Shown here piece after piece: positions 26,265 to 34,394 of a stretch of 47,929 nucleotides of DNA. Each line of letters begins with the position of its first letter. Position 1 is the stretch's first letter. The translations under genes were made by a program, and so were the position numbers. Source of the stretch: Desertibacillus haloalkaliphilus (GTDB lineage: Bacteria; Bacillota; Bacilli; Bacillales; KJ1-10-99); assembly GCF_019039105.1 (NCBI RefSeq), contig NZ_JAHPIV010000025.1, positions 1 to 47,929 of the forward strand, written 5' to 3'. The notes below the pieces were generated by a model. That model was not told the origin of the DNA and searched no databases. It saw nothing but the letters and a program-made list of their open reading frames with translations.

Positions 26265-27722
26265 TTATTTTTTATTGGAACTCATTTCTTCAGAGTCTTT
26301 GACAATATCATTTGCATACTTAATTTTATCTTTCCAGTTAATTCCTCGTTGAATGACAACCTTTTGCGCTTGAGGTGAACCTGCTCCGTGCATACATTCA
26401 ACGATCGGTGTAGACCCTGTCATGTTCTCAACGAGGCGGCCCATCTTAATTCGCTCAATCGCATCAACATTTTCACCGGTACTGAAATATTTGTGCATAT
26501 ATGATGACACTCTCGGATTATCAAATTCTTTTTCAGAAGGAATCGTCGCTACAAAACCACCAGCAATGTCTTGAGAAATTTTTGTTACTTCTGGATAATA
26601 GCGAGCCGTATTTAATTTGGAAGAGTTCGCTAATACTGGGTCAACAAATGCTGTCCCACAGCCAAATTCTGAACAATTAAACGAACACGAAAGAGCACCA
26701 CTGTACATCGTTTCTACTAAGTGACCCATTTCTGATAGTTTATCCTTCACATGGCTAGCTTTTGCCACCCCATGCATGTCAGCTAAACTTGCTGTTGCAC
26801 CGATTAGAACATCAAGGTTTCCGGCCTTACATGCACCGTAATTTTGACGGTGATAAGAGGAGAATCTCTCAACGAGTTGCCCCGTGTATTGTGTTTCTTT
26901 ATACATAAAGACGCGATCCCAAGGAACAAATACATCTTCAAAAACAATTAGAGCTTCCCCACCAACAACACCGTATTTCGCATTTCCTTGGTCAATATGA
27001 CCTTCCCATTTACGGCTATCATTAACTTGTCGTCCAAAAATATAAATAATGCCTTCAGCATCTGCGTCAACAGCAAAAGAAATCGCATAATCTTCATCAG
27101 CCGGAGACATCCCCATTCCTGGCATCACTAAAATTTGGTGAGAGTTAACCGCTCCTGTCTGATGCATTTTTGCACCACGGACAACAATGCCATCTTCTCG
27201 TTCTTCAACGACTCTTACATATTGATCAGGATCATGTTGTTCTGATGGCCTCTTTGAACGATCACCTTTTGGATCAGTCATTGCCCCATCTGTCATATAG
27301 TCATTATTTTGTGTATGAACGAGGAATTCACGGAATTTCTCGTGATAATTTGTACCAAGGTCTTGGTCCATTTGCCAAGTGACCGAGTATAACGAAATTA
27401 AACCATCCATTCCGACACAGCGTTGGAAACAGGTTCCAGTAATTTGCCCAGCTACTCGCAGCATCATCGCCTTTTTAACAAGGTCCTCTTGGTTTTGCGG
27501 AATATGTGTCCAGCGGTTGATCTTGTTCCCAGTTATATGAGAAACAGCACTTCCTAACTCTTCGTATTCTTCCTCTGTACCAAGTTTATACGTCACGGAA
27601 GCGGCATTAATATGTGGTCTCATCGCTGGATGATCAACAACATTTTCAACTCTTTCCCCCATAAAATAAACTTCTTTTTTCTGCTTTCGTAAACTTTCTA
27701 CATATTGTTCAGGTGTCATCAT
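26265..27722 (-). CDS. abfD: 4-hydroxybutyryl-CoA dehydratase / vinylacetyl-CoA isomerase
   Basis: This FAD- and [4Fe-4S]-containing enzyme converts 4-hydroxybutyryl-CoA to crotonyl-CoA by a radical mechanism. The protein (485 residues) belongs to the HpaB/4-hydroxyphenylacetate hydroxylase fold, but all four cluster ligands of the dehydratase are present. They are Cys98 and Cys102 in TGTCFQRCVG, and His291 and Cys298 in YHRQNYGACK, against Cys99, Cys103, His292 and Cys299 in the clostridial enzyme as I recall it. That pattern distinguishes it from flavin monooxygenases. It is the first gene of the operon, behind a sigma-54 promoter. GGAGGAG lies eight bases before the ATG. Its presence in a presumed aerobe is notable because characterised homologues are oxygen-sensitive to varying degrees. 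Confidence 0.9.
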   Translation of the reverse strand: MMTPEQYVESLRKQKKEVYFMGERVENVVDHPAMRPHINAASVTYKLGTEEEYEELGSAVSHITGNKINRWTHIPQNQEDLVKKAMMLRVAGQITGTCFQRCVGMDGLISLYSVTWQMDQDLGTNYHEKFREFLVHTQNNDYMTDGAMTDPKGDRSKRPSEQHDPDQYVRVVEEREDGIVVRGAKMHQTGAVNSHQILVMPGMGMSPADEDYAISFAVDADAEGIIYIFGRQVNDSRKWEGHIDQGNAKYGVVGGEALIVFEDVFVPWDRVFMYKETQYTGQLVERFSSYHRQNYGACKAGNLDVLIGATASLADMHGVAKASHVKDKLSEMGHLVETMYSGALSCSFNCSEFGCGTAFVDPVLANSSKLNTARYYPEVTKISQDIAGGFVATIPSEKEFDNPRVSSYMHKYFSTGENVDAIERIKMGRLVENMTGSTPIVECMHGAGSPQAQKVVIQRGINWKDKIKYANDIVKDSEEMSSNKK

Positions 27723-27778
27723 AATACCTTCTCCTCCCTCTCATATCACACATATTGGATCACGACTTTCACAAGTTG

Positions 27779-27792
27779 TGTAATCGCTTTCT
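27779..27792. promoter_or_regulatory. cre-like site in the C4-acid operon leader
   Basis: TGTAATCGCTTTCT matches the degenerate cre consensus (TGWAANCGNTNWCA) at 13 of 14 positions. It begins about 8 bp downstream of the predicted sigma-54 start site, where CcpA would act as a roadblock. Confidence 0.5.
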
Positions 27793-27810
27793 TTTCTCAC
27801 TTTTTTATAG

Positions 27811-27827
27811 ATGCAAGACTTGTTCCA
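27811..27827 (-). promoter_or_regulatory. Sigma-54 (-24/-12) promoter of the C4-acid operon
   Basis: The minus strand reads TGGAAC-N5-TTGCAT, with GG and GC spaced as in the TGGCAC-N5-TTGCA consensus. It lies about 90 bp upstream of the dehydratase start codon. The sigma-54 activator gene lies at the other end of the cluster. Confidence 0.75.
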
Positions 27828-27924
27828 ATTTATGAAATATTTAAAAAATAAATAAAAAATGGCTATATTTAGGCACTCTAAAGAGAGATCTCAATAAACA
27901 GAAGCAAGGTTTCCTACGCTAAAT

Positions 27925-27959
27925 TGATGCATATTAGCATCATAAATAGCTAATGATGC
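27925..27959. promoter_or_regulatory. Candidate upstream activator sites for the sigma-54 activator
   Basis: TGATGC (27925-27930) and GCATCA (27937-27942) form a dyad with a 6-bp spacer. A third half-site TGATGC is at 27954-27959. The array is about 100-130 bp upstream of the -24 box, the usual enhancer distance. Confidence 0.55.
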
Positions 27960-28120
27960 ACTTTCGCAACAAATGATGGCAGAAGAGTTTATTCGGACGC
28001 TTTTTATTCATAAAAGCTTACAGGAGCAGTTTTAGGGGGAAAGATCATTCACAAGATCCAAACAAATTTACCATGCTTGAAGATGAAGCTCTATCCAATA
28101 AAAATAGTTTATCTATTTTT

Positions 28121-28170
28121 ATGAAGGACATTTCCCTCGCTTTTCCCACTCTTTTTGTCCTTCATCCGCT
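28121..28170. repeat. Family C repeat, single copy
   Basis: It starts ATGAAGGACATTTC and contains TTTTTGTCCTTCATCCGCT, matching the units at 18098-18251. Here the arms TGAAGGACA (28122-28130) and TGTCCTTCA (28156-28164) are perfect inverted repeats. Confidence 0.8.
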
Positions 28171-28201
28171 GATTTTCGTATAAATCTATTAAAACTATAT
28201 C

Positions 28202-28243
28202 AACAAAAAAACAAACGTACGAATCCATCTGTGAATTGGTACG
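28202..28243 (-). terminator. Terminator of the signal peptidase gene
   Basis: On the minus strand CGTACCAATTC pairs with GATTCGTACG, with one mismatch, and is followed by TTTGTTTTTTTG. Confidence 0.7.
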
Positions 28244-28294
28244 CTTATTACTTTTGCTATTTGTTATTTTCACACCCACAACTAGTACGGATGT

Positions 28295-28846
28295 TTACTT
28301 TAACAGTCGAAAGTCACTTAACGGCCAATAACAAAGATTTGCTTTACCAACAACTTGGTCGAGAGATATGAAGCCTAGCTGGCGACTATCCATGCTATTT
28401 CTACGATTATCTCCTAACACAAACAAATGACCTTCAGGAACAACACTTTCATTTGTTACATCTTCAATTGTAAAATCATTTGTAAAAACGTTTCCATCGT
28501 ATTGTGCGCGAAACTCTTCTAAATACGCTTCTTCAATCGGGACGTCATTAACATAGAGAATATCATCCTTATAATAAATCGAATCACCAGGTAATCCAAT
28601 CACACGTTTAATATAATCATTTTCTTTCGTGGCATGAAAGACGATCATATCGAATCGTTTTGGTTCTGAAAGATTATAACTGGCTTTATTAATAATAATT
28701 CGTTCACCATCTTGAATCGATGGCATCATCGATTCACCATAGACCATATAATTTGCAAAGAAAAATGTACGAACGATGATAACTAGAATAAGGACAACAA
28801 CCAATGTCTTAACCCATTCGAAAATCTCATTTCTTAACTGCCCCAT
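28295..28846 (-). CDS. Type I signal peptidase
   Basis: This membrane-anchored serine protease removes signal peptides from exported proteins. The 183-residue protein has one N-terminal membrane helix (about 12-32). Box B has the catalytic Ser39 in GESMMPS, box D the catalytic Lys80 in NDYIKRVIGLPGD, and box E is VLGDNRRNSMDSR. This is the prokaryotic (SipS/SipT) type with the Ser-Lys dyad, not the ER-type SipW. The ATG at 28846 is used because GGTAGGGG lies nine bases upstream; the TTG three codons earlier would overlap it. It is monocistronic. Confidence 0.93.
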   Translation of the reverse strand: MGQLRNEIFEWVKTLVVVLILVIIVRTFFFANYMVYGESMMPSIQDGERIIINKASYNLSEPKRFDMIVFHATKENDYIKRVIGLPGDSIYYKDDILYVNDVPIEEAYLEEFRAQYDGNVFTNDFTIEDVTNESVVPEGHLFVLGDNRRNSMDSRQLGFISLDQVVGKANLCYWPLSDFRLLK

Positions 28847-29023
28847 ATATTTCAACCCCTACCGCTAAGCTACCACTATTAATGTACCACTACGGTAAAT
28901 TTTCTACAAATGGAAAATAACCTAATAAAGACTATAAGCTCACACAATGATATGCTCTATTGAAAACCTACTCAAAGTCATTCTTCTCTGCTCCCTCAGT
29001 TTCACCTGTATCTTACTTCGCCC

Positions 29024-29055
29024 CAAAAGAAAAAGATGTGGCGCAAGACCACATC
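29024..29055 (-). terminator. Terminator of prkA
   Basis: On the minus strand GATGTGG pairs with CCACATC across a 7-nt loop and is followed by TTTTTCTTTT. Confidence 0.85.
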
Positions 29056-29069
29056 CTTCTTTCCATTTA

Positions 29070-30965
29070 TTATCGGTTTAACAAGCTTCCAACATAGCGC
29101 AGCAATTCATTCGCTGATACGGAGTTATAGCCGTGCTCATCAATTAAGCGTGCGATCACTTCATTAACTTTCTTCAGCTGTGACTCATCAGGAGTCTTCG
29201 TAGATGTAGTAATCTTAACAACATCTTTTAGATCCGCAAAGAGCTTCTTCTGAATCGCCTCACGCAAACGCTCATGCGAATTATAATCAAACTTCTTACC
29301 TTTTCTAGCATAGGCAGAAATTCGAATTAAAATTTCTTCACGGAATGCTTTTTTCGCATTTTCAGAAATGCCAATTTGCTCCTCAATTGAGCGCATTAAC
29401 TTTTCATCTGGGTTCATTTCTTCACCCGTTAATGGATCACGCAATTTATTTTTATTGCAATATGCTTCAACATTATCTAGATAATTTTCCATTAGTGTCT
29501 TCGCAGATTCATCGTATGAATAAACAAACGCTTTTTGAACTTCTTTTTTCGCAATTTCATCGTACTCTTTACGAGCAATCGCAATAAAGTCTTTATAGCG
29601 CTCGCGGTCTTCATTTGAGATCGATGCATGCTGATCCAAACCTTCTTTAATTGACCGCAAGACATCAAGTGCGTTGATTGATGTTAACTGCTTACGAATA
29701 ATCGCTGATGAGATGCGGTTAATGACATAACGAGGGTCAATACCGTCCATGCCCTCATCTTGATATTCTTTCTTTAATTCATCTAAATCTTGCCCATTGA
29801 AACCTTCGACATCCTCGCCATCATACAAACGCATCTTCTTCACTAAGTCAACACCTTGGCGCTTTGGTGCTTTTAAACGCGTTAAAATCGTAAAAATAGC
29901 GGCTACCTTTAAGGCATGCGGTGCAATGTGAACATGTGACATGTCACTTTCTTTAATCATTTTTTGATAAATACGCTCTTCTTCACTCACCTTTAAGTTA
30001 TACGGAACAGGCATCACGATAATCCGTGAATGAAGCGCTTCATTTTTCTTGTTTGAGATAAATGATTTATATTCTGATTCATTCGTATGAGCAACAATCA
30101 TTTCATCAGCAGAAATCAGTGCAAATCGACCGGCCTTAAAGTTCCCTTCCTGCGTGAGTGATAATAAGTGCCATAGGAACTTCTCATCACACTTGAGCAT
30201 TTCCTGAAATTCCATTAAACCACGGTTGGCTTTGTTTAATTCACCATCAAATCGATAGGCGCGTGGATCAGATTCTGAACCATATTCAGCGATCGTTGAG
30301 AAGTCAATGCTCCCGGTTAAATCGGCGATATCTTGAGATTTTGGATCAGATGGACTAAACGTCCCAATCCCCGTACGTTTGTCTTCTGAGAAGAAGATTC
30401 TCTCAATCATCACATCTTCAATGCGTCCGCCATATTCTTTTTCTAACCTCATCATGTTTAAAGGAGAGAGATTACCCTCGATCTTAATCCCATACTCTTC
30501 ATAAAAATCATCACGTAAATGCTGTGGAATTAAATGAAGAGGATCCTCATGCATTGGGCAACCCGCAATGGCATAAACAGCACCATTTTCTGTTCGTGTA
30601 TATTGCTCAAGTCCACGTTTTAACATCGTTACAATCGTTGATTTACCACCACTGACTGGCCCCATTAACAATAGGATTCGTTTTCGAACATCTAACCGCT
30701 TCGCTGCCGAGTGAAAATATTCTTCAACAAGCTTTTCAATGGAATCTTCTAAACCATAAATATCACCATCAAAAAATTTGTAGCGCTTTTTTCCATCAAC
30801 CTCTTCAATTCCAGCATCTTTAATCATATTATAAACACGAGAATGTGCAGTTTGAGCTATATTTGGATTTTCTTTTAACAGTTCTAAATACTCCGCGAAC
30901 GTCCCTCTCCAAGTTAATCGTTCTTCTTCCTCACGATACTGTCTAGCCTTATCTAAAATATCCAT
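29070..30965 (-). CDS. prkA: PrkA serine protein kinase / AAA+ protein
   Basis: The PrkA protein has 631 residues. The N-terminal AAA+ domain has Walker A LLMGPVSGGKSTIV near residue 100 and LMEFQEMLK in the Walker B region. The C-terminal PrkA kinase-like domain follows. PrkA works in sporulation and stress with YhbH and SpoVR; in B. subtilis it is in the mother-cell programme, and some reports describe protease-like rather than kinase activity. GGAGGAAC precedes the ATG. A weak sigma-E-like promoter is visible at 31008-31036. It is monocistronic and separate from yhbH (16575-17744), unlike the clustered arrangement in many relatives. Confidence 0.95.
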   Translation of the reverse strand: MDILDKARQYREEEERLTWRGTFAEYLELLKENPNIAQTAHSRVYNMIKDAGIEEVDGKKRYKFFDGDIYGLEDSIEKLVEEYFHSAAKRLDVRKRILLLMGPVSGGKSTIVTMLKRGLEQYTRTENGAVYAIAGCPMHEDPLHLIPQHLRDDFYEEYGIKIEGNLSPLNMMRLEKEYGGRIEDVMIERIFFSEDKRTGIGTFSPSDPKSQDIADLTGSIDFSTIAEYGSESDPRAYRFDGELNKANRGLMEFQEMLKCDEKFLWHLLSLTQEGNFKAGRFALISADEMIVAHTNESEYKSFISNKKNEALHSRIIVMPVPYNLKVSEEERIYQKMIKESDMSHVHIAPHALKVAAIFTILTRLKAPKRQGVDLVKKMRLYDGEDVEGFNGQDLDELKKEYQDEGMDGIDPRYVINRISSAIIRKQLTSINALDVLRSIKEGLDQHASISNEDRERYKDFIAIARKEYDEIAKKEVQKAFVYSYDESAKTLMENYLDNVEAYCNKNKLRDPLTGEEMNPDEKLMRSIEEQIGISENAKKAFREEILIRISAYARKGKKFDYNSHERLREAIQKKLFADLKDVVKITTSTKTPDESQLKKVNEVIARLIDEHGYNSVSANELLRYVGSLLNR

Positions 30966-31007
30966 ATGTTCCTCCTTTCAAGTCTCACCTCAGTCGCCGG
31001 TTACTAA

Positions 31008-31036
31008 ATCCTATGCACCCCAGCTTCTGAACATAC
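31008..31036 (-). promoter_or_regulatory. Possible sigma-E promoter of prkA
   Basis: On the minus strand GTATGTT, 14 bp and CATAGGAT resemble the sigma-E elements KCATATT and CATACAnT at most positions. The call is mainly supported by the known sporulation role of prkA. Confidence 0.3.
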
Positions 31037-31235
31037 CTTTTAACTTGTCATGATAACTGGACAAAAGACCTTGCCCTACAAAGCTTTTTTCTAATATTGA
31101 AGGAGCTTATAAACTAGGTATCTGTTTTATTCACTATACGTTTCAACCTCTTAAAATATGAATTGCTTTAGAGAAATAGATGACGCAAATCTACAAGAAA
31201 GGTAAAATAAAAACAATGCGAAAGGAGAAGAACCA

Positions 31236-33104
31236 TTGCATATAAGAATAACGACAGGACTTTTTATTATTTTGCTGCTTTTCATCTGCTTTTTACTATT
31301 ATTAACTCAAGTCATCACAGAGACCGGACACACTAAACCTATTCATGAAGCAATTGATGAGCAGATCAGCGTTGACCATATTGCGCTTCCAACAAATAGT
31401 TATATATATGACCAACATGGCACGTTAATCTCAGAAATCTATCAAGCTGAAAATCGGATCCCACTAGCCTATGATAAGATGCCCACCCATGTCATTGATG
31501 CTTTTATTGCCACTGAAGACAGGAATTTCTATGATCATAAGGGGTTTGATCTGACAGCCATCGTGCGGGCATTAATGATTAACATCGAAAATAACTCGAT
31601 TGAACAGGGGGCTAGTACAATCACTCAACAGCTTGTTCGAAACGTGTTTTTGAGCCACGAACAAAGCTATAACCGCAAATTAAGTGAGCTCCTCTACGCT
31701 TATCAATTTGAACAGCATTATGACAAAGAAGAAATAATTGCCTTATACATCAATACAATCTATTTCCAACATGGTGTATATGGAATTGAAGCGGCTAGTC
31801 GCTACTATTTCGGACGCTCGACAGACGAGCTTTCTTTAGCAGAAATTGCATTTTTAAGTGCGATTCCAAACAATCCAACGTATTACAACCCACTGACAAA
31901 CAAAGACAAAACTAAGGAACGCCAACATTGGATTTTACAAAAAATGATCGAGGTTGAAGCCATTACTGAAGAGGAGTACGAGCTTGCGTTAGTGGAGCCT
32001 ATCCAATTAGAGGTTACGAAAAAAACCGATCACTACCCTGATTATGTCACCTATATTCATCATGAATTTACGGAGCTAGTCGCTACACAAGACGGGTATG
32101 CCGATCGCTTGCGAACCGCTGACGCTAGTGCCCGCGAATCGATCAGACATGAGCTGGATCAAAAAGTGGAATCACTTTACCGTGAAGGGATCATCATTGA
32201 AACAGCGCTTAATCCGATGATTCAAGAGCAGACCATTGAGACGATCAGCAACCAGTTACCCGAATCGGATGTTGAAGGTGTTGGTATCGTTATTGACCAT
32301 ACAACGAATGAAATCGTCGCCATCACCGGTGGGAAACAGTACAACAAGTTTGATTTTCACCGCGCTTATCAAGCAACGAGACAACCTGGGTCAGCGATAA
32401 AGCCATTGCTTGTGTTTGCCCCTTATCTAGCCGAAAGCAACGCATCGATTCATAGTTCTATAAACGCTAATAATTTGTGTATTGAAAGCTACTGTCCTAA
32501 AAACTATGGGGGCGGACAATACGGAACAGTGACGATAGAAACAGCCTTAAAACATTCGTACAATACCGCTGCGGTCCGTCTTCTGATGAGAACAGGTATT
32601 GAAACCTCTTTTCAATATATAGACGATCTTCGTTTTGAACATCTACATCAGAGCGATTATCATCTTCCGGCAGCACTTGGTGGCCTCACATATGGCGTGA
32701 CTCCACTTGAGCTTACAAACGCATATACAACGTTTGCTAATGAAGGGAAGTTTCAACCGGCAAAAGGGATTCGCCAAGTTACTGATTTAGACGGGAACAT
32801 CCTATATCAATGGGAAGAGACCTCCACTCAAGTCTGGGACCAAGCAACAAATACAAAAATGCGCACTCTTTTACATAAGGTAGTCACGGAAGGAACAGGT
32901 AAAAAAGCGTATTTGGCACACTCCTATATCGGTGGGAAGACAGGAACAACGAACAATTATCATGACGCTTGGTTTATCGGCCTCACTGATCGTTATACCA
33001 CAGGTGTCTGGGTTGGAAAAGACCAGCCACAAAGCTTGGGAAACGTCTATCAACGTTCACCACACCTTCTGATTTGGAGGGATGTAATGAGTGCGATTCA
33101 TTAA
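31236..33104 (+). CDS. Class A penicillin-binding protein (transglycosylase/transpeptidase)
   Basis: This bifunctional peptidoglycan synthase of 622 residues starts with one N-terminal membrane helix (about 8-28). The GT51 glycosyltransferase domain has catalytic Glu94 in ATEDRNFYDHKGFD, QGASTITQQLVRN and the later KLSELLYAYQFEQ. The transpeptidase domain has the three penicillin-binding motifs: Ser386-x-x-Lys389 (PGSAIKP), Ser441-Tyr-Asn443 and Lys568-Thr-Gly570. All catalytic residues are intact. It starts with TTG, eight bases after GGAG, and no in-frame ATG fits. The family includes PbpF/PbpG-like sporulation PBPs and PBP1a; I cannot assign it more closely. It is divergent from prkA. Confidence 0.92.
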   Translation: MHIRITTGLFIILLLFICFLLLLTQVITETGHTKPIHEAIDEQISVDHIALPTNSYIYDQHGTLISEIYQAENRIPLAYDKMPTHVIDAFIATEDRNFYDHKGFDLTAIVRALMINIENNSIEQGASTITQQLVRNVFLSHEQSYNRKLSELLYAYQFEQHYDKEEIIALYINTIYFQHGVYGIEAASRYYFGRSTDELSLAEIAFLSAIPNNPTYYNPLTNKDKTKERQHWILQKMIEVEAITEEEYELALVEPIQLEVTKKTDHYPDYVTYIHHEFTELVATQDGYADRLRTADASARESIRHELDQKVESLYREGIIIETALNPMIQEQTIETISNQLPESDVEGVGIVIDHTTNEIVAITGGKQYNKFDFHRAYQATRQPGSAIKPLLVFAPYLAESNASIHSSINANNLCIESYCPKNYGGGQYGTVTIETALKHSYNTAAVRLLMRTGIETSFQYIDDLRFEHLHQSDYHLPAALGGLTYGVTPLELTNAYTTFANEGKFQPAKGIRQVTDLDGNILYQWEETSTQVWDQATNTKMRTLLHKVVTEGTGKKAYLAHSYIGGKTGTTNNYHDAWFIGLTDRYTTGVWVGKDQPQSLGNVYQRSPHLLIWRDVMSAIH

Positions 33105-33105
33105 A

Positions 33106-33154
33106 CACCGTGGAGAGATGAGCAATCATCGCTCCCCACGGTGGTTTATTTTTT
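33106..33154 (+). terminator. Terminator of the PBP gene
   Basis: CACCGTGG pairs with CCACGGTG, with an inner GATGA/TCATC stem, followed by TTTATTTTTT. It touches the stop of the converging membrane protein gene. Confidence 0.85.
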
Positions 33155-33710
33155 ACAACGGCAAGCTTGCCATGAAGCTATTATACAAACGTAAAACCGC
33201 AAAACTGATCGCTAGCACGAAGCTAAACCAAAAGAAAGTATGAAAAAACACGACACCAAAAAGCCCAAGAGCCGATAAAGAATCACTAATTTTATAGACA
33301 AAAAACACAAAATAGATGAGTGTGGCAACTAAAAACACACCAACAATGACTTCAATAAAGGTACTTCCTAATAATGCAGCAACACTAGCTATCAGATAAA
33401 TCCATGAGCCTGAACGGATTGTCGTTAAAGACACACCTTCTTCATCTTTAGAAAAAAACAATAAAGACAGTTGAACCATCGTATCCGATATTAACTTTAA
33501 CGCGGAAAAAACCATAAAAAAGAACAATAAAAGCAAAAATAATAAGGTTCCTTTGATCCCACTCTCCGAAAAAAATTCCATCATGCCTTGATACAACCCT
33601 AAATCATCTAGCTTCGTTATAATCACCGATTGTGAATACATCGCAAGTGCTGTACTAAATAATAAGATGGAAAACAACGGAAAGTGGCTTGTTAAATATG
33701 TATTTTTCAT
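33153..33710 (-). CDS. Conserved membrane protein, YufK-like (DUF5366)
   Basis: The 185-residue protein has four to five hydrophobic segments (about 10-28, 52-72, 100-118, 122-142 and 150-172) and few charged residues. The N-terminus MKNTYLTSHFPL and the stretch GMMEFFSESGIKG recall B. subtilis YufK from memory, but I cannot verify this. No enzymatic motif is visible and the function is unknown. The ATG at 33710 is preferred to the GTG just before it because GGGTGG lies six bases upstream. It converges with the PBP gene and starts just after the terminator of the heme monooxygenase-like gene. Confidence 0.7.
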   Translation of the reverse strand: MKNTYLTSHFPLFSILLFSTALAMYSQSVIITKLDDLGLYQGMMEFFSESGIKGTLLFLLLLFFFMVFSALKLISDTMVQLSLLFFSKDEEGVSLTTIRSGSWIYLIASVAALLGSTFIEVIVGVFLVATLIYFVFFVYKISDSLSALGLFGVVFFHTFFWFSFVLAISFAVLRLYNSFMASLPL

Positions 33711-33731
33711 CACTTACCACCCTTAGTCATT

Positions 33732-33767
33732 AAAAAAATCAACAGGTTTTAAAACGCTGTTGATTTT
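33732..33767 (-). terminator. Terminator of the HmoA-like gene
   Basis: On the minus strand AAAATCAACAG pairs with CTGTTGATTTTTTT across an 11-nt loop and gives a T-tract. Confidence 0.8.
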
Positions 33768-33777
33768 AGAGATCGAT

Positions 33778-34086
33778 TTATGATGTATGATAAACAACCT
33801 CATAAGCATTTAGTTGGTTCCCAGAAGCAGGACTCTTTTCTTTTGATTCACGTCTTTCTTTATGCGCTTTTTTAAAGGCATCACTCTCAACCCATGCCTC
33901 GTATGCTTCTTTTGATTCCCATTTTGTAAAGACAATTTGCTTACCGTCTTCTTCTTCATGGTTTAAAAATAGAAACTCAAGGCACCCAGGAACGTTAGTC
34001 ATATTGTCAGCACTTTTTCCAAAGCGTTTGATCATTTCATCTTTCGCTTCCTTAGGAACATATAATTCATTCATAACGACATACAT
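33778..34086 (-). CDS. Heme-degrading monooxygenase-like protein (HmoA/IsdG family)
   Basis: The 102-residue ABM-domain protein forms a dimeric ferredoxin-like barrel. Family members open the heme ring and free iron. The IsdG catalytic triad appears conserved as Asn6 (VVMNELY), Trp65 (AYEAWVES) and His75 (FKKAHKER), against Asn7-Trp67-His77 in IsdG. That supports heme degradation over a generic antibiotic monooxygenase. The C-terminal tail is charged (KERRESKEKS). A ribosome site AGGAGG precedes the ATG. I saw no Fur box in its short leader, so iron control is not shown. Confidence 0.82.
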   Translation of the reverse strand: MYVVMNELYVPKEAKDEMIKRFGKSADNMTNVPGCLEFLFLNHEEEDGKQIVFTKWESKEAYEAWVESDAFKKAHKERRESKEKSPASGNQLNAYEVVYHTS

Positions 34087-34220
34087 GCTGTATCCCTCCT
34101 ACTTCATTTATCATATCCATTATACAACAACTCAAACTTCCAGCAATGGATAATTTCTCCGAGCAATCAACACTTCTCTTACAGGATTCATTTGTTCGTC
34201 ACAAAATTGATGCTTCCTTG

Positions 34221-34249
34221 TTCACAGCAAACAAGTTATACTCTATAAT
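34221..34249 (+). promoter_or_regulatory. Promoter of the 29-residue peptide gene
   Basis: TTCACA (34221-34226) and TATAAT (34244-34249) are separated by 17 bp. The start codon lies about 50 bp downstream. Confidence 0.55.
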
Positions 34250-34302
34250 AAAAGTTGGAAAGCTATGATTACTAATTGCTTTTTTAAAAGGAGGTTAAAC
34301 AG

Positions 34303-34392
34303 ATGGGCACACTTCTTATTTTAGGTGTATGTGCAGCATTTTTAACTGCCATCTTCGCAGCAGGTTACGAAGGTAATCCTCGAAAAAATTAA
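34303..34392 (+). CDS. Small hydrophobic membrane peptide, 29 residues
   Basis: A short gene with a strong ribosome site (AAAGGAGG, seven bases before ATG), a good sigma-A-type promoter and its own terminator encodes a 29-residue peptide. It consists of one hydrophobic helix, about residues 3-20 (LLILGVCAAFLTAIFAAG), and a polar tail YEGNPRKN. That architecture is typical of the small single-helix membrane proteins common in Bacillus, some of them sporulation- or stress-related. It is too short for standard gene finding. No function can be assigned. Confidence 0.7.
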   Translation: MGTLLILGVCAAFLTAIFAAGYEGNPRKN

Positions 34393-34394
34393 AT

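Larger units (their letters stand above)
27723..28294. other. Leader of the C4-acid operon and spacer to the signal peptidase gene
   Basis: These 572 bp contain, from the operon side, a cre-like site, a sigma-54 promoter, a dyad array, a single family C repeat and the terminator of the signal peptidase gene. No coding sequence with a ribosome site was seen. Confidence 0.65.

Noticed and set aside
26265-27722. First operon gene read as 4-hydroxyphenylacetate 3-monooxygenase (HpaB).
   Set aside because: The four iron-sulfur ligands specific to 4-hydroxybutyryl-CoA dehydratase are all present, and the neighbours are C4-CoA enzymes, not aromatic degradation genes.
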